Assembly: GCF_003248355.1 (NCBI RefSeq)
Contig: NZ_QKWY01000002.1
Coordinates: 496,001 to 560,000 of the forward strand
From: Streptomyces sp. AC1-42W
GTDB taxonomy: Bacteria; Actinomycetota; Actinomycetes; Streptomycetales; Streptomycetaceae
Length of the DNA: 64,000 bases
Direction of reading: 5' to 3'
The notes beneath the pieces were generated by a model, which had not been told where the DNA came from, ran no database searches, and worked only from the letters and a program-made list of their open reading frames with translations. Of this stretch, positions 1 to 7,604 are shown piece after piece. The translations under genes were made by a program, and so were the position numbers. The first letter of the stretch is position 1; each line of letters begins with the position of its first letter.

Positions 1-1
1 G

Positions 2-589
2 GTACGGCTGGAACCGCTGGAACACCGGCACGCCGAGGGGCTGTCGCGGGCCGGGCAGGAGAACCGGGACGCGTACGGATACACCTGGGTCCCCGAGCCC
101 GACGAGGTCGAGGGCTACATCGAGGCCCAGCTCGGCCGGGCCGCCGCCGGGAAGCTCGTGCCGTACGTCCAGGTGGACCCGGCGTCCGGGCGGGTCATCG
201 GGGCCACGGCCTTCTGGGAGCCGCGGTACTGGATGGGCGAGGACGACCTCACCGCGATCGAGGTCGGCTTCACCTGGCTCGCCGCCTCCGCACAGGGCAC
301 CGGCGTGAACACCGAGGCCAAGTACCTGCTCTTCCGGCACGCGTTCGAGGAGTGGTACGTCGAGCGCGTCGATCTGAAGACCGACGCCCGCAACGCGCGC
401 TCACGGGCCGCGATCGAATCCGTGGGCGCCCGCTTCGAGGGCGTCCTGCGCAACTGGTCCCGGTCCTGGGCGCCCGGCGAGGGCGACCGGCTGCGGGACT
501 CGGCGATCTTCTCCATCACGTCCGACGAGTGGCCGGCGGTCCGGGAGCGCCTGGAGGCGCGGATGCGGCGGACACCGGCCGGAGGGTGA
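2..589 (+). CDS. GNAT family N-acetyltransferase (5' end outside window)
   Basis: The frame is open from base 2 and ends at TGA 587-589, so the start lies upstream of the window. The visible 195 residues match the RimJ/RimL-type GNAT fold: an N-terminal RLEPLEHRHAEGL segment, a substrate-side strand (GRVIGATAFWEPRYWMG), then EVGFTWLAASAQGTGVNTEAKYL as the acetyl-CoA-binding region, and the C-terminal ALIESVGAR-like helix (AAIESVGARFEGVLRNW) typical of ribosomal-protein or small-molecule acetyltransferases. Substrate is unknown. It converges on copA across a strong hairpin. Confidence 0.85.
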   Translation, partial: VRLEPLEHRHAEGLSRAGQENRDAYGYTWVPEPDEVEGYIEAQLGRAAAGKLVPYVQVDPASGRVIGATAFWEPRYWMGEDDLTAIEVGFTWLAASAQGTGVNTEAKYLLFRHAFEEWYVERVDLKTDARNARSRAAIESVGARFEGVLRNWSRSWAPGEGDRLRDSAIFSITSDEWPAVRERLEARMRRTPAGG

Positions 590-600
590 GCGGACGCACG

Positions 601-634
601 GAGCCGCCCGCGCCGGGTTCGGCGCGGGCGGCTC
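601..634. terminator. Bidirectional terminator hairpin between GNAT gene and copA
   Basis: Perfect 14-bp stem (601-614 pairing with 621-634) around a 6-base loop, lying between two convergent genes. There is no clear U-tract, which is common in Streptomyces terminators. Confidence 0.7.
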
Positions 635-688
635 CGTCGTGCGTTGCGCTGCGTGCTGTGCGTGGCGTACGGGGTACTGGCGTACCGG

Positions 689-2998
689 TTACGCCTCCGC
701 CCGGAAGCCCCGCAGGCGGAGCGAGTTGCCGACCACGAAGACCGACGAGAACGCCATCGCCGCGCCCGCGATCATCGGGTTCAGCAGGCCCGCGGCGGCC
801 AGCGGGAGCGCCGCCACGTTGTAGGCGAAGGCCCAGAACAGGTTCGTCCGGATCGTGCCCAGGGTCCGGCGGGCCAGGCGGATCGCGTCCGCGGCCGCCC
901 GCAGGTCGCCGCGCACCAGGGTCAGGTCACCGGCCTCGATCGCCGCGTCCGTGCCGGTGCCCATCGCGAGGCCGAGGTCGGCCTGGGCGAGAGCGGCCGC
1001 GTCGTTCACGCCGTCCCCGACCATCGCGACCGAACGGCCCTCCGCCTGGAGGCGCTTGACCACGTCCACCTTGTCCTGCGGCATGACCTCCGCGTACACC
1101 TCGTCGATCCCGACCTCCGCGGCGACCGCCTCCGCGACCGCACGGTTGTCACCGGTCAGCAGGATCGGCTTCAGGCCCAGCCGGCGCAGCCGCTTGATCG
1201 CCTCCGCGCTGGTGTCCTTCACCGCGTCGGCCACCTCCAGGACCGCACGCGCCTCGCCGTCCCAGGCGACCGCGATGGCCGTCCGGCCGGCGGCCTCCGC
1301 CTCCGCCTTGCGGCGGGCCAGTTCGGCCGGGAGACGGATCTCCCACTGGGCGAGCAGCTGCTCGCGGCCCACGAGGACCGCGTGGCCCTCCACGATGCCC
1401 TGGACGCCGAGTCCGGGGACGTTGGTGAAGTCCTCGGGGGTGGGGAGGGTGGTGCCGGTGCGGTCGGTGGCGCCGGTGGCGACGGCTTGGGCGATGGGGT
1501 GTTCGGAGGCGTGTTCGAGGGCTCCGGCCAGGCGGAGGACGTCGGTTTCGGTGGTGCCGGTCGTGGTGTGGATGGTCTGGAGGGTCATGCGGCCGGTGGT
1601 GACGGTGCCGGTCTTGTCCAGGACGATGGTGTCGACGCGGCGGGTGGATTCGAGGACTTCGGGGCCCTTGATGAGGATGCCGAGCTGGGCGCCGCGTCCG
1701 GTGCCGACCATGAGGGCGGTCGGGGTGGCGAGGCCCAGGGCGCAGGGGCAGGCGATGATCAGCACGGCCACCGCCGCCGTGAACGCCGCCGTCAGCCCGG
1801 CGCCGTTGCCCAGCCAGAAGCCCAGGGTGCCCAGGGCGAGCGCGATGACCACGGGGACGAACACCGCCGAGATCCGGTCCGCGAGCCGCTGCGCCGCCGC
1901 CTTGCCGTTCTGGGCGTCCTCGACGAGCTTGGCCATCCGGGCGAGCTGGGTGTCCGAGCCGACCCGCGTCGCCTCCACGACCAGCCGGCCGCCCGCGTTG
2001 AGTGTCGCGCCGGTCACCGCGTCGCCGACGCCGACCTCCACCGGAACGGACTCGCCGGTGAGCATGGACGCGTCCACCGCGGACGAGCCCTCCACGACCG
2101 TGCCGTCCGTGGCGATCTTCTCGCCGGGGCGGACCAGGAAGCGGTCGCCGACCTTGAGGTCCGCCGTGTCCACGGTCACCTCGCGGCCGCCGCGCAGCAC
2201 GGTGACCTCCTTGGCGCCCAGCTCCAGGAGCGCCTTGAGCGCCGCGCCCGCCTTCCGCTTGGAGCGGGCCTCGAAGTACCGCCCGGCCAGGATGAACGCG
2301 GTGACGCCCGCCGCCGCTTCGAGGTAGATGTTGCCCGCGCCGTCGCTCCGGCCGATCGTCAGCTCGAAGGGGTGCGTCATGCCGGTCATCCCGGCGGTGC
2401 CGAAGAACAGCGCCCACAGCGACCACAGGAACGCGGCGGACGTGCCGACGGAGATCAGCGTGTCCATCGTCGCCGCGCCGTGCCGGGCGTTGGTCCACGC
2501 GGCCCGGTGGAACGGCCAGGCCGCGTAGGTGACGACCGGGGCCGTCAGGGTCAGGGCCAGCCACTGCCAGTAGTCGAACTGGAGCGCCGGCACCATCGAC
2601 ATCGCGATCACCGGCACCGCGAGCAGCACGGACGTGACCAGCCGCTGCCGCAGGGGGCGCAGCTCGTCGGCCGCCGCGTCGGCTTCGGCCGATCCGCCGG
2701 TCGCGCCGGGCTCGGCGGTACGGGCCGGGGGCGCGGGCTCGTGCGCCGTGTACCCGGTCTTCTCGACCGTGGCGATGAGGTCCTGGACGGAGACGTCCGC
2801 GCCGTCGTAGCTGACGCGGGCCTTCTCCGTGGCGTAGTTGACGGTCGCCGTGACGCCGTCCATCCGGTTGAGCTTCTTCTCGATGCGGGCCGCGCACGAG
2901 GCACACGTCATGCCCCCGATGGCGAGCTCGACCTCTGCGGCGCGGGTGGCGCCTTCGGCGCCGATGGCGCCGGTGGTGGCTGTGGTCTGCGCTGACAC
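689..2998 (-). CDS. copA: Copper-translocating P1B-type ATPase CopA
   Basis: Exports Cu(I) from the cytosol at the cost of ATP. The 769-residue protein has an N-terminal heavy-metal-associated domain with the metal-binding GGMTCASC motif (Cys near residues 32 and 35), a TGES actuator motif, the CPC transmembrane metal site near residue 417, the phosphorylation motif DKTGT near residue 461, SEHP of the P1B nucleotide domain and GDGVND. I chose the GTG at 2998 because GAGGAGG sits just upstream; an upstream in-frame extension to 3118 would run through the operator and promoter. Only one HMA domain is present. No copZ or csoR is adjacent, but a CsoR-type palindrome lies in the leader, and cutC is divergent. 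Confidence 0.96.
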   Translation of the reverse strand: MSAQTTATTGAIGAEGATRAAEVELAIGGMTCASCAARIEKKLNRMDGVTATVNYATEKARVSYDGADVSVQDLIATVEKTGYTAHEPAPPARTAEPGATGGSAEADAAADELRPLRQRLVTSVLLAVPVIAMSMVPALQFDYWQWLALTLTAPVVTYAAWPFHRAAWTNARHGAATMDTLISVGTSAAFLWSLWALFFGTAGMTGMTHPFELTIGRSDGAGNIYLEAAAGVTAFILAGRYFEARSKRKAGAALKALLELGAKEVTVLRGGREVTVDTADLKVGDRFLVRPGEKIATDGTVVEGSSAVDASMLTGESVPVEVGVGDAVTGATLNAGGRLVVEATRVGSDTQLARMAKLVEDAQNGKAAAQRLADRISAVFVPVVIALALGTLGFWLGNGAGLTAAFTAAVAVLIIACPCALGLATPTALMVGTGRGAQLGILIKGPEVLESTRRVDTIVLDKTGTVTTGRMTLQTIHTTTGTTETDVLRLAGALEHASEHPIAQAVATGATDRTGTTLPTPEDFTNVPGLGVQGIVEGHAVLVGREQLLAQWEIRLPAELARRKAEAEAAGRTAIAVAWDGEARAVLEVADAVKDTSAEAIKRLRRLGLKPILLTGDNRAVAEAVAAEVGIDEVYAEVMPQDKVDVVKRLQAEGRSVAMVGDGVNDAAALAQADLGLAMGTGTDAAIEAGDLTLVRGDLRAAADAIRLARRTLGTIRTNLFWAFAYNVAALPLAAAGLLNPMIAGAAMAFSSVFVVGNSLRLRGFRAEA

Positions 2999-3039
2999 GG
3001 GGGCCCTCCTCGATCGGCTGTCTGTTGTCGCTATCCGTC

Positions 3040-3064
3040 GCAGATACCCCCTGGGGGTATCTGC
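3040..3064. promoter_or_regulatory. CsoR-type copper operator in the copA leader
   Basis: Perfect 25-nt palindrome with core ATACCCCCTGGGGGTAT (3044-3060), the G-tract pattern known for CsoR operators in Streptomyces. It lies just downstream of a plausible minus-strand promoter: -35 TTGCGC at 3099-3104 and -10 TATACA at 3075-3080, 18 bp apart. Repressor binding here would block copA transcription; Cu(I) would release it. The csoR gene itself is not in this window. Confidence 0.85.
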
Positions 3065-3269
3065 TTCTGAGTCATGTATACCCCCTCCCCCTATCCTCGC
3101 GCAAGGGTGATCCGGCATGGATGTGCCGTTTGCCGGTGGCGGGTCGGACCCCCCCGTGTTCGGCCTCGCGTATCTTCACGTTCGCAGTGCGGCTGCGCGC
3201 GGGCCTACCGCCCCGTAGGCTGGGCCATTGGACTAGACCTGTAGCTGCTTCCTGGAGGATTGGGTTCCC

Positions 3270-3959
3270 ATGAGCAACCGTGCAGTCCTGGAGGTGATCG
3301 CTCTCGACGCGGAGGACGCGGTCGCCGCCCAGGCGGGTGGTGCGGACCGGCTTGAGCTGGTCACCGACATGGCGGCGGACGGCCTCACCCCGTCCTGTGC
3401 GACCTTCGCGGCGATCCGGGAGGCGGTGGACATCCCGCTGCGCGTGATGCTCAGGGTCGCCGACGGATTCGCGGCCGGTGACATCGACGTCCTCGTGCGC
3501 AAGGCGCGTGAGCTGCGTGCGGAGGGGGCGGACGAGTTCGTCCTCGGCTTCCTGGACGCGGACGGCAACCCCGACCTGGTCGCCGTCGAGCGGCTGGTGG
3601 CCGAACTGGACGGATGCCGGTGGACGTTCCACCGGGCGATCGACCGGGCCGCCGACCGCGACGCCCTGCGCAAGTCCCTGGCGGACCTGCCCGGCCTCGA
3701 CACCTACCTCACGGCAGGGGCGGCGGCCGGCGTCGACGAGGGCATCCCCACCCTGGTCGCGGAGGCCGCGCGCAAGGGCGAGCCGGGGTACGAGCCCCAG
3801 ATCCTCGTCGGCGGCGGCCTGCGCCTCGACCACCTGCCGCAACTCCTGGCCGCCGGCATCGACGCCGTCCACATCGGCGGCGCGGCCCGCCCGACCGGCT
3901 GGTCCGGCCCGGTGGACGCGGCAGCGGTACGGGAATGGCGGTCGGTGCTCGACGCGTAG
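3270..3959 (+). CDS. cutC: CutC family copper homeostasis protein
   Basis: A 229-residue TIM-barrel protein of the CutC family. Family signatures visible are LEVIALDAEDAVAAQAGGADRLEL at the N-terminus, GLTPS, and the C-terminal HIGGAAR motif. CutC proteins were linked to copper tolerance in Escherichia coli, although their biochemical role is unsettled. The ATG at 3270 follows a CTGGAGG ribosome-binding site at about 3252-3258. Its position divergent from copA fits a copper-related role, but the CsoR palindrome is much closer to copA, so shared control is only an inference. Confidence 0.93.
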   Translation: MSNRAVLEVIALDAEDAVAAQAGGADRLELVTDMAADGLTPSCATFAAIREAVDIPLRVMLRVADGFAAGDIDVLVRKARELRAEGADEFVLGFLDADGNPDLVAVERLVAELDGCRWTFHRAIDRAADRDALRKSLADLPGLDTYLTAGAAAGVDEGIPTLVAEAARKGEPGYEPQILVGGGLRLDHLPQLLAAGIDAVHIGGAARPTGWSGPVDAAAVREWRSVLDA

Positions 3960-4011
3960 CGCTTCGGGCCGGGGCGGGGGCCTGCCGCGCCCCGGCGCGC
4001 GGCGCGGGTTT

Positions 4012-4030
4012 GCGGGGGCGCTGCCCCCGT
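4012..4030. terminator. GC-rich hairpin downstream of cutC
   Basis: The segment GCGGGGGCGCTGCCCCCG forms a short perfect stem, the common Streptomyces intergenic hairpin type. It lies between the convergent cutC and regulator genes and may terminate both. Confidence 0.5.
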
Positions 4031-4101
4031 ACCCCCGCTCCTCGACGGCGGAGGTGCTGATTCTCACGTCGATTCGCCAGTGCTGGAGGGTCGCCGAGGA
4101 C

Positions 4102-5478
4102 TTACCGGCGATCGGTGAGGTACGTGCGTGCTCGTTCGTCCAGCTCGATCGCGCATCGCAGTCCGCGTGCGCGGAAGCGGGTGAGATCGCGGCGCATGTT
4201 TCCGACGGCCTTTCTGGTGCGTCCGGACCGGACGCCCTCCATGTGGTCCATCGCCCGCCCCCAGGTGGTGCATGCCTGCTCGATGCGGCCCCCGGCGGCC
4301 TGCATCTCGGCCTGCGCGACCAGGTCCAGGGCGACGATCCGGGCGTACGTGCCGGTCGGTCGGCTGGCTGCGGCCGCCCCGTACATCGCCGCCGCCTTCG
4401 ACCGGTCGCCGAGTGTTTCCCAGACCTTGGCCGACCGGCTGTGGACGGTTGCGGTCGGCGGACCCCACGAAAGCGCCCAGAACGGCACCTCGTCCCCCTT
4501 GGCCGCGCCCAGCGCCGTACGGGCCCGCTCCACCTCCCGTACGGCCTCCTGCCGCCGGCCCGCCTTGGCGAGGGCGTGAGCGTGGGTGACAGCGAACAGT
4601 GCCTCGGTCTGGGTGTCGACCCGCCCGTGGACGCGGTCTACGGCGGTGGCGGCCAGCGAGAGGCAGTGCTCGGGGCGGCGGAGTTTCATACCCTGTTGCG
4701 ACATCGTCCGCATGACGAAAGCGCTGTGGCCGGTGATCCCGGACTCCTGGGCCAGGGCGTACGACTGGAGGTAGTACCTCTGCGCGAGGCCCTGTTCGCC
4801 TCCGTCGTAGGCCCGCCATCCGGCCTGGTGCACGCCGACGGCGGCGGCCGAAAGCATCTGTTGGTGGTCGTCCTCGGAGGTGAACCGGCCCCGGCACAGG
4901 GTCGCGACATCGGTCATCAGGTACTGCACCAACGCGGACCGGCCGTGCTGGCCGCCGTGGCGCTCGTCCATCACCGCGAACATCGAGATCATGTCTCGCA
5001 CTGCCGCTACGTCCGCGTGCCCGACCCGGGCCCCGGTCCGGGCCTTCGAGGCGCGGGACGCGATGTCGGCGACGTGCTCCAGTGGTAGGACAGCGGCCGC
5101 GACCGAGTACGCGGCACCGGAAAGAAAGCCTCGGCGGTCCAAGTCACCCCTCCAGATCGGCACCAGCGCGTCCAACGGGTCGGCGCCGATGGACAATCCG
5201 ATGCTGTCACTGTCCCAGCCCGGCGGTAGCGGCAGGCCCAGATCCTCGGGGGTAAGTACCTTGCCGAGGCGGCGCGAGAGGGCGGCGGTCAGGTATCGGC
5301 CCGTCTGCCCGGACGGCACAGCCCCCGCGATCCAGTGATCCACTGCCGATTTGTTCGTCCGCAGCATCTGGCTGTTCTCGGCCGCGACTTGGCGGACGGC
5401 CTGTGCGACGCCCGCGTAGGTCCATCCCGACTCCGCGATGGCGGACCGAAGCTTCTCGTTCGGCAAGCGCTGGGTCAT
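4102..5478 (-). CDS. HTH/TPR-type transcriptional regulator
   Basis: A 458-residue protein. The N-terminal 75 residues (NEKLRSAIAESGWTYAGVAQAV, then KSAVDHWIAGAVPS) form an XRE-like helix-turn-helix. A short DRRGFLSGAA hydrophobic segment follows near residue 110, then a long alpha-helical region that reads as tetratricopeptide-like repeats. This architecture is common for Streptomyces cluster-associated regulators. The ATG at 5478 has a GAGGGGG site upstream; an in-frame GTG-type extension to 5523 has none. It is divergent from the 5.7-11.5 kb operon, and the tandem GTATAC boxes and TGACT palindrome between them are plausible binding sites. Target and ligand are unknown. Confidence 0.85.
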   Translation of the reverse strand: MTQRLPNEKLRSAIAESGWTYAGVAQAVRQVAAENSQMLRTNKSAVDHWIAGAVPSGQTGRYLTAALSRRLGKVLTPEDLGLPLPPGWDSDSIGLSIGADPLDALVPIWRGDLDRRGFLSGAAYSVAAAVLPLEHVADIASRASKARTGARVGHADVAAVRDMISMFAVMDERHGGQHGRSALVQYLMTDVATLCRGRFTSEDDHQQMLSAAAVGVHQAGWRAYDGGEQGLAQRYYLQSYALAQESGITGHSAFVMRTMSQQGMKLRRPEHCLSLAATAVDRVHGRVDTQTEALFAVTHAHALAKAGRRQEAVREVERARTALGAAKGDEVPFWALSWGPPTATVHSRSAKVWETLGDRSKAAAMYGAAAASRPTGTYARIVALDLVAQAEMQAAGGRIEQACTTWGRAMDHMEGVRSGRTRKAVGNMRRDLTRFRARGLRCAIELDERARTYLTDRR

Positions 5479-5487
5479 GACAGCCCC

Positions 5488-5508
5488 CTCGTATACCTCG
5501 TATACCCA
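5488..5508. promoter_or_regulatory. Tandem GTATAC boxes upstream of the regulator gene
   Basis: Two direct copies of CTCGTATAC, with GTATAC at 5491-5496 and 5500-5505, lie immediately upstream of the regulator's ribosome-binding site. A 9-bp repeat unit with a 6-bp palindrome suggests autoregulatory operator half-sites. The binding protein is not known. Confidence 0.45.
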
Positions 5509-5549
5509 TCCGTCGGCTGCCACCGTACCGACGATCCGTAACTGACGCT

Positions 5550-5562
5550 TGACTGTTAGTCA
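5550..5562. promoter_or_regulatory. TGACTGTTAGTCA palindrome in the divergent promoter region
   Basis: Perfect 5-bp arms separated by GTT, sitting between the regulator and the divergent operon. It also contains a TTGACT hexamer (5549-5554) that could serve as a plus-strand -35 box. Assigned as a candidate operator from position and symmetry only. Confidence 0.4.
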
Positions 5563-5672
5563 TGTCGGGCAGGGCAGGCGGGCCCACCTCCCAGCCGGGC
5601 GAACAACCGTGCACGCACACCATCGCCGGCATCCGTCCGGATGCGGGTTTCCAACTGGTCGCAGGAGTTCCC

Positions 5673-5756
5673 ATGCCGAACCCTCCCGAGCCGGGTCCCC
5701 CGCCACCGCCGCCGGGCCCGACCCCGACGCCTCCCCCGGTCGGCGGCGGCCGATAG
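5673..5756 (+). CDS. 27-residue Pro/Gly-rich peptide ORF, possible precursor peptide
   Basis: The ORF starts at ATG 5673 after GCAGGAG and stops at TAG 5754. The peptide begins MPNPPEPG, contains six consecutive prolines, then GPTPTPPP, and ends VGGGR. It has no Ser, Cys or Lys and only two Thr. It sits in the leader of an enzyme operon with a hairpin between it and the first enzyme gene (5767-5773 with 5795-5801), the layout often seen for ribosomal peptide precursors. The coding claim rests on a start, a plausible ribosome-binding site and position; proline codons CCN arise easily in GC-rich DNA, so chance is possible. Confidence 0.4.
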   Translation: MPNPPEPGPPPPPPGPTPTPPPVGGGR

Positions 5757-5766
5757 TTCCAGCCCC

Positions 5767-5801
5767 GGCCGCGCGTCCCGTCTCCGGCGGGGCACGCGGC
5801 C
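5767..5801 (+). terminator. Possible attenuator hairpin between the peptide ORF and the operon
   Basis: GGCCGCG (5767-5773) pairs with CGCGGCC (5795-5801) around a 21-base loop that can itself fold through a CCGG pairing. It could lower read-through from the small ORF into the enzyme genes. The stem is short, so this is tentative. Confidence 0.3.
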
Positions 5802-5838
5802 TCGCTGTCCCACCCTCAGCACCGACAAGGAGCCTGCT

Positions 5839-6675
5839 GTGCAGGGATTCACCGTGCTCAACCCCGACGAGCTGGGCCAGGACCCCGCGGTCGGCATGGA
5901 CCTGGCCCTCGCCCTCGGCGTGCGCCACCTGGAGATCCGTACCGCTTACGGATCGAACGCGCTCGTGCTGGATGACGAGCAGCTACGCGGCATCCGGCGG
6001 TTGGCCGACATGAGGGGCCTGCGGGTGGCAGCGTTGGCGTCTCCGCTATGGAAGTGGTGCCGTCCCGAAGGCACTCCGGGCCGCGTCGACAGCTTCGGCT
6101 TTCCGACACAGGTCCCTGTCGAGGACCGGGAGCGGTGGGTGGACCGAGCGGTCACGGTCGCCGGCGTTCTCGGTACGGACCGGGTCCGTGTCTTCTCGCA
6201 CCTGTCCGTGGGCGAGCAGACGGAGACCTTCCGCGACGATCCGCTGCTGCCGTACGCGCTCGAGGTCGCCGAGCGAGCCGGGGTCCGGCTGTTGTTGGAG
6301 AACGAGCCGGTGTGCACGGTTCACGAGCCGGCATCGCTCCTCGAAGTCCTCCAGGCGCACCCCGGGCTGGGGCTGTGGCTCGACCTGGGGAACCTGTTCG
6401 AGTCCGGTCACGGTACCGCCGAGGCGGTGGACGCACTTGCTCCGTACACCGAGTACGTGCACATCAAGGACTACCGGCCCCGCGACGACGGCACGAAGGA
6501 CTTCGTCGTGGCGGGCACCGGGGCCGTGCCGTACAGGAGGCTGCTGCCCGCCCTGCACCAGGCGCGACCGGGGCTGCCGTATGCCCTGGAGACACATGTG
6601 CGCGAGACACCGGGCCAGGCGCTGACGCGTGGAGCCGCGTTTCTGCGGAGCATGGTTCCGGGCGGCCTGGCGTGA
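5839..6675 (+). CDS. Sugar phosphate isomerase/epimerase-like TIM barrel (AP endonuclease 2 family)
   Basis: A 278-residue protein of the xylose-isomerase-like TIM-barrel superfamily. Metal-ligand motifs are visible: LLLENEP (Glu), LGLWLDLGN (Asp), YVHIKDYRP (His/Lys/Asp) and a C-terminal YALETH (Glu). Family members isomerise or epimerise sugars, inositols or hydroxypyruvate; the substrate is not predictable. The GTG at 5839 was chosen because AAGGAG lies 8 bases upstream; the frame is open further upstream to 5641, but that stretch is arginine-rich and overlaps the small peptide ORF. First enzyme gene of the operon; it overlaps the next by 4 bases (GTGA). Confidence 0.85.
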   Translation: MQGFTVLNPDELGQDPAVGMDLALALGVRHLEIRTAYGSNALVLDDEQLRGIRRLADMRGLRVAALASPLWKWCRPEGTPGRVDSFGFPTQVPVEDRERWVDRAVTVAGVLGTDRVRVFSHLSVGEQTETFRDDPLLPYALEVAERAGVRLLLENEPVCTVHEPASLLEVLQAHPGLGLWLDLGNLFESGHGTAEAVDALAPYTEYVHIKDYRPRDDGTKDFVVAGTGAVPYRRLLPALHQARPGLPYALETHVRETPGQALTRGAAFLRSMVPGGLA

Positions 6676-7604
6676 GGCGAGTGCTGCTCATCGGCTGTGG
6701 CGAGGTTGGCGCCAAGCACGCTGATGCCCTCACCTGCGCAGACGGGCTGGACCTGGTGGCGATCGCCGACCCTTCGCCGGTCGTAAAGCCTCCCCCCGGT
6801 GTCCCGCTGGTCTCCAGTTGGGAGACAGCAATGAAGGAGTACGCCCCCGATGTGGTCGTGGTGGCCACCCCGCCGGGCTCCGCCCTGCCGGCAGCCCGCG
6901 CGGCCGCCCGGGCCAGTGCGGCTGTTCTGGTGGAGAAACCGACCGCGATCGCCCCGGCGGACCTAGAGCCGGTCGAGGAGGACCGGCGGATCTTCGTCGC
7001 CTTCCAGCCGCACTTCGCCCCTGGCCTCGCCTGGCTTCTCAGCCAGTGCCCGACGGCCCGCCGGGCCGCGGTGCGGCTGGTGTGCCGTCGGGACCGCGGC
7101 TATTACCGGGACTGGCGCACCCGGTACGCGACCGCCGGCGGCATCCTGCACCAGCAGGCCATCCACGGCCTGGCACTTGCGCTGCGTCTCATGCCGCAGG
7201 GGCCGATCCGGTCCTCCACCGCCGTGGTGTACCGCGTCCGGCAGTGGAGCGAATCCGAGGACCGGGTTACAGCCACGATCGTCTTCGAGACCGGGGCCGT
7301 GCTGACGGTGGACGCCCGGGTCGACAGCGACGAGCCCCGATGCCACGACGTGGCCCTTCAATTCGACGGTGGCCAGGAGCTGTACGTACGCGGCCGGAAC
7401 CTCGAAGCCGGGCTCGGCCGCCCGCATTCCGCACCCGACGACCGCGCGCTGCGCTTGGCCATGTACCGGGCCCTGCCTGCCGACGGCGCCGGCCCGCTTC
7501 ACCCCTGCCTTTTCCCGCTGTCCGAGCTCCGCCGCCCCCTGGAGGTAATCGACCATGCCTACCGCAACGCGCGCACCGTTCATGAGGCCCGTACTGCCTC
7601 ATGA
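6672..7604 (+). CDS. Gfo/Idh/MocA family oxidoreductase
   Basis: A 310-residue NAD(P)-dependent oxidoreductase. The Rossmann start VLLIGCGEVGAKHADAL is followed by VVVVATPPGSALP and the family signature VLVEKPTA (the EKP motif with catalytic Lys). GGILHQQAIHGLALAL corresponds to the substrate-binding helix with the usual His. Such enzymes oxidise hydroxyl groups of sugars or inositols, and pairing with a TIM-barrel isomerase is a recurrent arrangement in sugar and cyclitol pathways. The GTG start at 6672 overlaps the upstream stop. The 3' end overlaps the next start by 50 bases, so translation is coupled. Confidence 0.88.
   Translation: MRRVLLIGCGEVGAKHADALTCADGLDLVAIADPSPVVKPPPGVPLVSSWETAMKEYAPDVVVVATPPGSALPAARAAARASAAVLVEKPTAIAPADLEPVEEDRRIFVAFQPHFAPGLAWLLSQCPTARRAAVRLVCRRDRGYYRDWRTRYATAGGILHQQAIHGLALALRLMPQGPIRSSTAVVYRVRQWSESEDRVTATIVFETGAVLTVDARVDSDEPRCHDVALQFDGGQELYVRGRNLEAGLGRPHSAPDDRALRLAMYRALPADGAGPLHPCLFPLSELRRPLEVIDHAYRNARTVHEARTAS

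Noticed and set aside
644..2995. 783-codon open frame on the plus strand opposite copA
   Set aside because: It mirrors copA codon for codon, has an Arg/Gly/Asp-rich composition without motifs, and no ribosome-binding site. GC-rich DNA leaves such antisense frames open.
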